Below are positions 25,384 to 33,043 of a DNA stretch of 64,000 nt, piece after piece. The translations under genes and the position numbers were made by a program. Each line of letters starts with the position of its first letter. The stretch's first letter is position 1. A model generated the notes under the pieces. The model saw nothing but the letters and a program-made list of their open reading frames with translations, made no database searches and had not been told where the DNA came from. Where the stretch lies: the NCBI GenBank assembly GCA_963739995.1, contig CAVUCH010000001.1, forward strand, positions 164,199 to 228,198, given 5' to 3'. The stretch is from CAVUCH01 sp963739995 (lineage in GTDB: Bacteria; Acidobacteriota; Vicinamibacteria; Vicinamibacterales; JAENWD01).

Positions 25384-25788
25384 CTACGAGACCGGCCGGG
25401 AGCCGTTCAGGGCTTTTCCCACGGCCGCCACGAGGGCTTCGGGCGGGCATGGCTTGATTAGTACGGCGTGGAACCCGACCTCCTCGGCCAGCTCGATGTC
25501 GCGCAGCGCCATCGCACGGCCGGTGATGGCGATGACCGGCACCTGTCGGGTTTCAGGACGCAGCTTCACCTGGCGGCACACTTCGAAACCGTCGAAGTCA
25601 GGAAGCCCCAGGTCGGCCACGATGACGGACGGTCCGTCCGCTTCGGCCGACCGGAGCGCCTGCGCGCCGCTCGACGCCTCCTGCACCCGAAAGCCCGACG
25701 CTGTCAGCGCGTCCGCGTAGAATCGCAGCGCGGCGGGATCGTCTTCCACGAGCAGGACCGTGGGAAGTTTGGGATCCCCTTTGTGCAA
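25384..25788 (-). CDS. Single-domain response regulator
   Basis: 134 residues, one receiver domain and nothing else. Acidic pocket VLLVEDDPAAL, phosphorylated Asp in VIVADLGLPDFDG, conserved Thr in VIAITGRA, and Lys in VLIKPCPPEAL. No DNA-binding output domain, so it must work by protein contact, CheY/DivK style. No histidine kinase is adjacent; it faces the EEP gene tail to tail. Similar orphan receivers occur elsewhere in this window. The first seven residues are poorly conserved and the start could be a few codons downstream. Confidence 0.9.
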   Translation of the reverse strand: MHKGDPKLPTVLLVEDDPAALRFYADALTASGFRVQEASSGAQALRSAEADGPSVIVADLGLPDFDGFEVCRQVKLRPETRQVPVIAITGRAMALRDIELAEEVGFHAVLIKPCPPEALVAAVGKALNGSRPVS

Positions 25789-25942
25789 TTGGGTTCACTC
25801 CATCGGCCGTCCGTGCCACATTACGGGGGCGGATCTGTGGCCTACGCACATGGAATGCCGCAGCATCCACGAGCCGCGTCGCGGCAACCACGGCGGTGCG
25901 GGAATTGCTACGAAAACTCGGCGCGGCTCTCCGCACGCAGTT

Positions 25943-26965
25943 ATGAATACCGCCGACGGCTCATCAATACAAGAGGTCGCGCCCGGCCAGGCGCCTGCAG
26001 CCATCGTCAGTGGTTCGTCTGCGGCTGGCGGCGGGTACTGCGGGTATTGGTGGAGGCTTGTGAAGGCGGCCGCGCTGGTGTTCGTCGGGGTGACCGTGCA
26101 CCTCTGGATTGATGGACCAATACCATCAGCGCCCGGCAGGGATACCTCGGCCGACACACTGGTCGACACGGTCTCCGACACGATCGCGGGGTTAGGTTAT
26201 TCGCGCGGCGGACCGGCAGCACGTCAGCCAGCCCCCCTGCTCGAGCACGTGGCCGCGGAATCCGATTCTACCAAGCAAGACGAGTTGCCGCGCGCAGTGG
26301 CGACCTCGGGTCATCAAGCGGAGGCGGTTCTCGATGGCAGGGCGAGGCGCGCGGAACTGCCCGACGCACCGAAGTACCGGCACATTGCCAACGTGCCCCC
26401 AACTGGTCGCGGGCTCGTCCGGACAGGCGGCCTGTCGGGTGTCCCAGTGGCCGAGCTGCCCGTGATGCCGTCGGCACGCCGGTTCAGCGGATGGACGGGC
26501 GAAGCTGTCGCACTCTCGCCGGTGGCGGTTCCCGACACGACCGCCCCCGAGCCACGCGGTCCGAACCTGGCCGGAGCCGCGCCAGCCGCGTCGGCAACAA
26601 GCGTTTCGCGCGCGGCGCCCGTAGCGCCGCCGCGGGAAGAAGAGTCGATTCTCCAGGTGCTGCACGAATATGAGACCGCCGTGGGCCGCAAGGACCCCGT
26701 GGCGGCAAAGGCCGTCTGGCCCGCACTCGACGACCGCGCGCTCGCGCGGGCCTTCAACGACCTGCAGTCGCAGTCGATCGCGTTCGAGGACTGCGGCGTC
26801 ACCGTGGCCAACTCGAACGCCGCCGCGCGCGCGAGGTGCCAGGGCGTGGCGACCTACCTGCCCAAGGTCGGACGCCGCAAGCCAATCAGCGCCAGTCACG
26901 AGTGGACGTTCAATCTCTCGAAGACCGGCGGCGACTGGCAGATCGAGTCGGCTGCGATTCGATAG
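25943..26965 (+). CDS. Membrane-anchored protein with C-terminal NTF2-like domain
   Basis: 340 residues from ATG 25943. One membrane segment near residues 35-55 (LVKAAALVFVGVTVHLWI) is followed by a long, low-complexity Ala/Pro/Arg linker. A C-terminal ~110-residue domain resembles SnoaL/NTF2-like folds found at the end of bacterial envelope proteins (ILQVLHEYETAVGRKDPVAA, then WTFNLSKTGGDWQIESAAIR). Such domains often act as ligand-binding or stress sensors. The start is uncertain: the frame is open upstream to 25760 but shadow-like there, and no ribosome-binding site is obvious. It ends 19 bases before the dynamin-like GTPase gene, so the two probably form an operon. Function unknown. Confidence 0.62.
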   Translation: MNTADGSSIQEVAPGQAPAAIVSGSSAAGGGYCGYWWRLVKAAALVFVGVTVHLWIDGPIPSAPGRDTSADTLVDTVSDTIAGLGYSRGGPAARQPAPLLEHVAAESDSTKQDELPRAVATSGHQAEAVLDGRARRAELPDAPKYRHIANVPPTGRGLVRTGGLSGVPVAELPVMPSARRFSGWTGEAVALSPVAVPDTTAPEPRGPNLAGAAPAASATSVSRAAPVAPPREEESILQVLHEYETAVGRKDPVAAKAVWPALDDRALARAFNDLQSQSIAFEDCGVTVANSNAAARARCQGVATYLPKVGRRKPISASHEWTFNLSKTGGDWQIESAAIR

Positions 26966-26984
26966 CGCGCTACCGTCCATCTAC

Positions 26985-28763
26985 ATGCGAAGGCCGATAC
27001 TCGCGGACGTCGAGCAGACGCTGCTCGCCGACGAGCGGAGGGCTCTGTCGACGCTGCGCGACGCGCTCGGCCAGCTCGACGCGTCGGCCGACAGCGTGGC
27101 GGCACTCGCGCAATCGATCGAACAGCTGGACGAACTCTTCCTCGTGGTGATCGTCGGAGAGTTCAACTCGGGAAAGAGCGCGTTCATCAACGCCCTGCTC
27201 GGCGCGCCCGTGCTGAAGGAAGGCGTCACCCCGACCACCGCCCAGGTGCACGTGCTGCAGTTCGGGCCCGAGCCCACCCGGCACGAGCGCAGGCCGCACC
27301 TCCACGTGATCAGCGCGCCCGTCGATCTGCTGCGCGAGATTCACATCGTCGACACGCCCGGCACCAACGCCGTGATTCGCGAGCACGAGGCGATCACGGC
27401 GGAGTTCGTGCCGCGGTCCGACCTCGTGCTGTTCGTGACATCGGCTGATCGCCCGTTCACCGAAAGCGAGCGGCTCTTCCTGGAAGGTGTGCGGGAGTGG
27501 GGCAAGAAGATCCTCGTGGTGATCAACAAGGTGGACCTCTTGGAGACGCCCGCGCAGCTCGAGGAGGTCCGCGGATTTGTCGCGGACCAGGGGCGGCGGC
27601 TGCTCGGGACCGAACCCGAGATTTTCCCCGTCAGCGCCCGCCTGGCGCAGCGGGCCAAGGCGGGCGACCCGGCCGCCTGGGCGCCGAGCGGCTTCGAGCG
27701 GCTCGAAACCTACATTCGTGAGCGCCTCGACGAACACGAGCGCGTGCGCTTGAAGCTCGCGAACCCGCTGGGCGTGGGGCTGACGCTCGTGCGTCGTTAT
27801 CTGGACGTGGTGGGCGGACGTCTGGGCCTGCTCGCGGAGGACGTGCAGCTGCTCGACGACGTGGACCGCCAGCTCGCCGTGCAGCGCGAGGACATGGACC
27901 GGCAGTTCGAGCTGCGCACGGCGGAGATCGAAAAGACGCTGATCGAGATGGAGGTCCGCGGGCACGCCTACTTCGACGAGATGCTCCGCGTCGCCCGCGT
28001 GTTCGATTTGTTCAACACCGCGCGCGTGCAGGAAGGGTTCGAACGCCAGGTGGTCGCCGACACGCCGCGCGAAATCGAGCGCCTGGTGGGCGAGCTGATC
28101 GACTGGCTGGTCGATGCCGACTTCCGGCAGTGGCAGCGGGTCACCTCACACCTGGCCGACCGCCGGCGGCAGCATCGTGAGCGGATCGTCGGCGATCCCG
28201 AGGTCGCGAGCTTCCACATCGAGCGCACGCGGCTGATCGAGTCCGTCGGCGGTGAGGCCCAGCGGGTTGTGGACAGTTACGATCGCAGGCGCGAGGCCGC
28301 GGCACTCGCGGAGAGCGCGCGCAACGCCGTCGCAACGGCGGCGGCCGTTGGCGCGGGCGCGCTCGGGCTGGGTGCAGTGATCACGCTTGTCGCCACGACC
28401 GCGGCGGCAGACGTGACGGGTGTGCTGCTGGCCGGCGTGCTCGGCACGCTCGGGCTGTTCGTCATCCCGGCGCGCCGTCGCAAGGCGAAGTCCGAGCTCC
28501 GGACGAAGATCACGGCGATGCGCGAAACGCTGTCGCGGGCGCTTCGGGCGCAGTTCGAACGCGAGCTGCGCCGCAGCAGCGATCGGTTGTCCGAAAGCAT
28601 CGCCCCCTACAGCCGCTTCGTGCGCGCAGAACAGCAGTCGCTCACGAACACACGGCATCAGCTCGCCACGCTTCAGGACGAGATGATCATGCTGCAGGGG
28701 CGCGTGAATGCGATCGGCAGTGAGAATCGAGGAGAAAGAGTAAAACCGAAGACCGAAGAATGA
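26985..28763 (+). CDS. Bacterial dynamin-like GTPase
   Basis: 592 residues. A large GTPase of the dynamin superfamily that binds and remodels membranes. All GTPase motifs are present: G1 GEFNSGKSAFINALL, G2 around TPTTAQ, G3 VDTPGTNAV and G4 VINKVDL. Long helical stalk segments follow (~270-490). A hydrophobic stretch at about 445-490 (AVGAGALGLGAVITLVATTAA, with a second run GVLGTLGLFVIP) would serve as a paddle or membrane anchor. A helical C-terminus resembles the GTPase effector region. ATG 26985 is chosen because the upstream extension lies inside the previous gene. The roles of such proteins include membrane repair and stress tolerance. The partner is probably the membrane protein just upstream. 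Confidence 0.87.
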   Translation: MRRPILADVEQTLLADERRALSTLRDALGQLDASADSVAALAQSIEQLDELFLVVIVGEFNSGKSAFINALLGAPVLKEGVTPTTAQVHVLQFGPEPTRHERRPHLHVISAPVDLLREIHIVDTPGTNAVIREHEAITAEFVPRSDLVLFVTSADRPFTESERLFLEGVREWGKKILVVINKVDLLETPAQLEEVRGFVADQGRRLLGTEPEIFPVSARLAQRAKAGDPAAWAPSGFERLETYIRERLDEHERVRLKLANPLGVGLTLVRRYLDVVGGRLGLLAEDVQLLDDVDRQLAVQREDMDRQFELRTAEIEKTLIEMEVRGHAYFDEMLRVARVFDLFNTARVQEGFERQVVADTPREIERLVGELIDWLVDADFRQWQRVTSHLADRRRQHRERIVGDPEVASFHIERTRLIESVGGEAQRVVDSYDRRREAAALAESARNAVATAAAVGAGALGLGAVITLVATTAAADVTGVLLAGVLGTLGLFVIPARRRKAKSELRTKITAMRETLSRALRAQFERELRRSSDRLSESIAPYSRFVRAEQQSLTNTRHQLATLQDEMIMLQGRVNAIGSENRGERVKPKTEE

Positions 28764-28766
28764 AGG

Positions 28767-28913
28767 TCAGAAATCGGATGAACGCCGGTCTGCCTTGTGC
28801 CGCGCCAGCCAGCCATCACTGACCGCACCCATATCGGGCTCACGGGTCGAGAGGCGCAGGAGCACAAGCACCAGAAGGGTGAAGATAATCCCGCCGGCCA
28901 GCCAGAACCACAT
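28767..28913 (-). CDS. Small single-helix membrane protein
   Basis: 48 residues starting MWFWLAGGIIFTLLVLVLLR, one transmembrane helix, followed by a short charged tail ending in basic and acidic residues. ATG 28913 is preferred over an upstream ATG (28961) because AAGGTG sits six bases before it and the helix starts immediately. It lies tail to tail with the dynamin-like gene, with three bases between the stops. I do not recognise it. Such small membrane proteins are often missed; composition supports a real gene but expression is unproven. Confidence 0.5.
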   Translation of the reverse strand: MWFWLAGGIIFTLLVLVLLRLSTREPDMGAVSDGWLARHKADRRSSDF

Positions 28914-29223
28914 GACGGCACCTTGCGTTCGCTGTGGACGCGGCGAACGAAAAGCAAGCATATCCGCACGATCCGTGTGCCCGCAAGCTGATCGGCAACC
29001 ATCGCGATCCAGTTCGCCCGCCCGTCGCGGGAAGGGCGGTCAGCCGCGAGTCCAGCGGCGAACGGGCGCGAGAGGACCAATACCGTTGACGGGCGCCTCC
29101 ATTGTTTGGAGTAAATCGGGACCTGAGTGGACTGCCCGCGTCGGCAGCGTGGGCCGCCGTGAGGGCCGTCGGACAAACGCCGCGCGAGAGAGTGCGCGGC
29201 CCTGCCCGACCTGCAGCGCGTGG
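28914..29223. other. Intergenic, no gene recognised
   Basis: A 310-base stretch between two minus-strand genes. No convincing frame, hairpin or RNA gene was seen. It should contain the promoter of the small membrane protein gene. Confidence 0.45.
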
Positions 29224-29598
29224 CTACTTCGACCGATTGCGCTTGCGGCCCCGCTTCTTTCCGGCCCCGCCTTGAGCGGTGGGCGACGCGTCTGCCGCGC
29301 CGGACTTTTCGGCGCGTCGCGCTGCCCAATAGGCCCGCATGCGCTCGCCAACGGCCTTGCGCTGCGCGGGAGACATGCCGCCGCGGCGTCTGCGGGACGG
29401 CCGAGCCGGCGCAGCACCCTGGCTCGTTCGCGTCTGAGCGGCGCGCGTCTGGCCTGACGACGATCCGCGCAGAGCAGGAAAGGCCGCCAGCAGCGCGGCC
29501 TGTTCCGCACGCAATGCTTCGAGACGCGCCTCCGCGCCTGCGCGCGCGAGATCCTGCATATTGATGCCGCTGTTCGACCCTGTCTTTCTCTTTGCCAT
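29224..29598 (-). CDS. Small basic protein with Arg-rich linker and conserved C-terminal motif
   Basis: 124 residues. The N-terminal half is a helix (INMQDLARAGAEARLEALRA). A Gly/Ser/Gln/Thr linker then leads to RRRRGGMSPAQRKAVGERMR and a Trp/Ala/Arg-rich segment, and ends in a Lys/Arg tail. The MSPAQRKAVGERMRAYWAARR motif recurs in small soil-bacterial proteins and looks nucleic-acid binding; this is a composition-based inference. ATG 29598 has GGAGG five bases upstream, which decides the start over an ATG at 29652. It is not in an operon. Confidence 0.65.
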   Translation of the reverse strand: MAKRKTGSNSGINMQDLARAGAEARLEALRAEQAALLAAFPALRGSSSGQTRAAQTRTSQGAAPARPSRRRRGGMSPAQRKAVGERMRAYWAARRAEKSGAADASPTAQGGAGKKRGRKRNRSK

Positions 29599-29762
29599 CA
29601 AAACCTCCAACCCCGCATCATAGTCGAGAATGTTATAGGACGAAAGTACCAATAACTCGAGCGATGCTCACATACCTAGAGTCGAACTTGCGTGTGAGCT
29701 GCCGAAACGAACTCTAAGTCTATGACGATGAGGAATCGAACGCCCAACCTATGTCAATGCGA

Positions 29763-30674
29763 TCAGCGCGCCACCCGCGCCGGGCTGCACGGGCTGGTTC
29801 CGGTATCGGTGAACGACTGACCTTCTACCGCCACGAAGGCCCACTCGTAACGGCCGGGCAGAAGCACCAGCTTCAACACCCCGTAGCTCGCGTTCTCGCG
29901 CACTTCGCTGTGCGGAGCCACGCGCTTCACGTGGTAGACGCCCCCGCCCCCGGTGCCGACCACGAACTGGCGCATTCCGCCCACAGGATCGGGGCGGCCC
30001 CCGGCGTCGAGGGGCGCGAAGCGCTCGTAATGATGGTCATGGCCGCTCAAGGCCACGTCGGCGCCGCCAGCGGCGAGTTGGCGCCATAGTTCCATCATCT
30101 CGAGATTGATCCCGTGGGGACCGGAGCTGAAAGCGGGGATGTGAAAGTAGGCCAGCACGCAGTCGCCTGAGTGAGCCTGCAGATCGTCGGCGAGCCATCT
30201 GCCCTGCGGAGAGCGCGGACCAACCGGAATGGCACTATTCAAAGATATGATGTGCCACGTGCCGAGGTCGAAACTGTAGTAGCCGCGGCCCGGTGGCCCG
30301 GCCCGGTCCCCGAAGTACCCGAAATAGCCGGCGGCGTTGCGCGTTTCATAGTCGTGATTACCCGGTGCGGGACGTGTGCGACCCAGATGACGGCCCCAGG
30401 TCGGGCCGTAGCATTTCTCGAACTCCCGCGCCGTACCCGACTCATACGCGTTGTCGCCCAGTGTCAGGATGGTTCCCGCCAGCCGATCCAGCAACCGCGC
30501 CGTCGCCGCGGCGCCGCCGATGATGGTGCACCGTGCGATGTCGCCGGCCGCCAGCACTACCGGAGGAGACTCGGGCAGCGCCGCTGGCGCGGGCTGCCCG
30601 CCGGCAGTCGGCTGCATCGCGAGCAGCAGCACCAGCACGAGCAGCCACGGGTGATGTCTATCTACAGACGTCAT
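29763..30674 (-). CDS. Exported metallophosphoesterase (purple acid phosphatase-like)
   Basis: 303 residues with a signal peptide (HPWLLVLVLLLAMQPTAGG). The calcineurin-like metal motifs are complete: AAGDIAR, LGDNAYESG, PGNHDYET, AYFHIPAF and SGHDHHYERFAP. This arrangement is that of acid phosphatase-type metallophosphoesterases, which hydrolyse phosphomonoesters outside the cytoplasm. It is the third gene of a tight minus-strand set behind the PIG-L deacetylase and the kinase-like protein, 30 bases after the latter. All three carry export signals, which suggests a shared extracytoplasmic job. The nearest plus-strand neighbour is over 2 kb away. Confidence 0.9.
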   Translation of the reverse strand: MTSVDRHHPWLLVLVLLLAMQPTAGGQPAPAALPESPPVVLAAGDIARCTIIGGAAATARLLDRLAGTILTLGDNAYESGTAREFEKCYGPTWGRHLGRTRPAPGNHDYETRNAAGYFGYFGDRAGPPGRGYYSFDLGTWHIISLNSAIPVGPRSPQGRWLADDLQAHSGDCVLAYFHIPAFSSGPHGINLEMMELWRQLAAGGADVALSGHDHHYERFAPLDAGGRPDPVGGMRQFVVGTGGGGVYHVKRVAPHSEVRENASYGVLKLVLLPGRYEWAFVAVEGQSFTDTGTSPCSPARVAR

Positions 30675-30704
30675 GTCAGGCGCACCGGAGTGGACCCTCG
30701 CGTG

Positions 30705-31544
30705 TCAGCGCGTGACGAAGTCCGGGTCCGCCGCCATCTGCTTCTCGAACCCCGCCTTCATCAAGTCGCGCCTCTGGATCACCGCCTTGATTTCGCCCTT
30801 GCCCATCCACGGACTCAGCACCGGCTCGAGTGCTTCCAACGTCAGGGCACTCATCTTGTCCCACAGCGGTCCATCGATGCGGGTCATCTTCTTGTGGACG
30901 AGGTCTTTGTCTGTCGTAAAGGCACGCGTATGGTCGATCAGGATCAGGTTCCACGCAGGATCCACGAGCCAGTTTCCGAGATTGGGGTCTTTGTTGCCAA
31001 TGAGGTTGTCGAACATCTTGGCGCGAGCGAGCTGCCGGTTCCAGGAGGCGTGGTGCTGCGGCGGCGCAGTGGGCACGCCTTTCAGCTGGCCGAAGCTCTT
31101 GGTCTGCGAGCACCACATGATCGCCGCGCCGAGCGTGTTGTTCACGCGACGCTCCACGGTGGGTGGCACCATATCGAGGCCCAGCAGCTTGTCCATCTCG
31201 TACGCGGCAATCTCGGACTTGTAGCTCTCCCAGAACCCCGAGGGGCGGCCGGGCGGGACGACCTTCCACGCGAACGCTTCGACCGGCCCGCCGGGCGCAA
31301 GCTTCGCGCGACGCGGCTTCGTGACGCCGATAGGCAGGTCCTCGAGGGCCACGACTTCCGCTGTCTTGAGATACGCCTCAATCTGCTCACGGGTGTCCAG
31401 CCATGTCTTCGCCGAGACTTCCCCCGTCGCAGTCGCAGCTGCCGTGCCGGTCGCCGTTGCCGCCGTGGGGCCCTGCCCATACACATGCGCGCCGAAAAAC
31501 ACGAGCGTGATGACAACCGTGGTCAGACGTGCAGCACTCCGCAT
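30705..31544 (-). CDS. Exported atypical (PI3/4K- or HipA/Fam20-like) kinase-fold protein
   Basis: 279 residues with a signal peptide (RLTTVVITLVFFGAHVYGQ). The N-lobe shows AFAWKVVPPG (candidate ATP-binding Lys) and YKSEIAAYEMDKLLG (candidate Glu). The C-lobe shows AKMFDNLIGNKDPNLGNWL followed by LILIDHTRAF. These match the catalytic-loop Asp/Asn and metal-binding Asp pattern of PI3/4-kinase, HipA and Fam20-type atypical kinases. ATG 31544 is chosen because GAGGAGG lies just upstream; an upstream start at 31571 is less likely. Its gene sits 29 bases behind the full-length PIG-L gene end and 30 bases before the metallophosphoesterase. Substrate unknown; a kinase outside the cytoplasm would need an ATP source. 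The kinase assignment is by motif only. Confidence 0.65.
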   Translation of the reverse strand: MRSAARLTTVVITLVFFGAHVYGQGPTAATATGTAAATATGEVSAKTWLDTREQIEAYLKTAEVVALEDLPIGVTKPRRAKLAPGGPVEAFAWKVVPPGRPSGFWESYKSEIAAYEMDKLLGLDMVPPTVERRVNNTLGAAIMWCSQTKSFGQLKGVPTAPPQHHASWNRQLARAKMFDNLIGNKDPNLGNWLVDPAWNLILIDHTRAFTTDKDLVHKKMTRIDGPLWDKMSALTLEALEPVLSPWMGKGEIKAVIQRRDLMKAGFEKQMAADPDFVTR

Positions 31545-31573
31545 GTAACCTCCTCTACTCGAGACGCTCACCG

Positions 31574-32471
31574 CTATCGGAACGTGGGAAACAGCTGCTT
31601 CAACTCCGCCTCTGTCGCGGGACGCCCGTACTGGTTCACCTGGAACGCCTCGGCGTATCTCACGAGGCGGCCCCGCGCGTCACCGTACAGCGCCAGCAGG
31701 CGGTCTCGGGTCCTGATCCGCCACGGCGGCGCTCCGCCCTTTCACGCCCTCGAGAAGAAACGCCTGCCGTTCGGCGTCCCCGCCCGGCACACCTGGCCGC
31801 GTGCGGGCCTGCCACGAATCCTTGTCACCGAACTGCGAGGGCATCGCGGCGATGCACGCCCATTTCTTCTCAGCGACCGAGTCGATGTCGACGACAATGC
31901 TCGGCACGAACGGATACGGTTGCTGAAAACCATCGGAATAGTACAGGAACACGGGATTGCGCTCGACCGCTTTCGTATGCGGGACGAAAAAGGGCGCGAC
32001 CACCACGACGGCCGCATCGTCCATCAGCACGCCCGTGTACCGGTGGTCCGGATGGTAATCGTATGGGCGGTGGCCCATGACGATGTCGGCCTGCCACTCG
32101 CGAATGAGCCGGGCGACGGTCTTCCGGTTCTCGAGCGACGGCGTGAGCTCGCCGTCGTGTATGTCGAGCACGTCGGTTTCGATCCCGAGGTGCCGGTGAC
32201 AGTCTTCAACTTCCGCCCGGCGACGCTGCGCGAGCGGACCGCCAGCCATCGCGAAGTGACCGATGTCGCCGTTGGTCATCGCGACGAGCTTTACCTTGTG
32301 CCCCTGTGCCGCCCACAGCGCGGCCACCCCGCTCGCCTTCAACTCCGCGTCGTCCGGGTGCGCGCCGAACGCGATGATGCGCAGCGGTGGCGCGGCCGGC
32401 GACTGCATCGATGCCGGCCGCACGGCGGACATCACCAGGAGCACGGACGCCGCAACGACGACGCGCAGCAT
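31574..32471 (-). CDS. Exported PIG-L family deacetylase, interrupted by a single-base frameshift
   Basis: A zinc-dependent N-acetylglucosaminyl-type deacetylase (PIG-L/LmbE fold). Signal peptide MLRVVVAASVLLVMSAV, then the metal motif AFGAHPDDAEL and the later HRPYDYHPDHR. ATG 32471 has AAGGGA upstream. The frame ends early in GRSAAVADQDPRPP, but skipping one base in the run at 31737-31742 yields APPWRIRTRDRLLALYGD and runs on as VRYAEAFQVNQYGRPATEAE to a stop at 31574-31576. That is the normal family C-terminus. The region is 898 bases, so one fewer gives an exact 298-residue protein. It is first in a three-gene set of exported enzymes. Substrate unknown. Confidence 0.82.
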
Positions 32472-33043
32472 GGAATCCCTTTTCGTCCGATCGAGGTCGG
32501 CAGGTGTTCTCAGGTTCGTGAGAGGACCACGTCCCGAGCTCAGAGCGTGTGTGAGCGTCGCGCGCCTCAGGTACGCCGCCGGGACGCAGTGTATCGCAAC
32601 CGGCCGTCGTGGCTCAGGGCCGCCCGGGAGGAGGCGCGGGACTCGCCAAAAGAGGCGAGCGTTGCTCAGGCAATCGCGCGTACGCACCGCGGCTGCCCAC
32701 TTTTTCCATGACCTTCCTCACGCGACGGGGAGGAGGCGGTTTTCGCTGCGGTGCGAGCGTGGCACTACGCTTGCTCTGACAGGAAGCAACCGCGCTCGTT
32801 CAGCACTCTGCGGAACGGCAAACAACCCATCCCACGGACGGGAGGCCTCTCGCCTCCCGCCTCGCCTTGTACGCGCGGCGGCACGTCGGGCGGTTCCCAA
32901 ACCGGAAGCGCACGCTCGAGGGCAAGCAGGCGTGTCGAGGCGGCTGCCACGTCTGCGGGCATCCCGCCGAACCGGCTGGGGCATGGACCCCCGGTGGACT
33001 ATGCTTGGAGAGGCGCTTCCGCCACAGTTCACGAGCATCGCCC
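32472..33043. other. Intergenic, no gene recognised
   Basis: 572 bases between the divergent PIG-L and M16 peptidase genes. Open frames here are Arg/Ala/Pro-rich shadows. The region must hold promoters for both units, but no clear -35/-10 pair or inverted repeat stood out. Confidence 0.45.

Noticed and set aside
30171..32711. 846-codon plus-strand frame
   Set aside because: Antisense to three exported enzymes; composition dominated by Arg, His and Val; no start context or domain.
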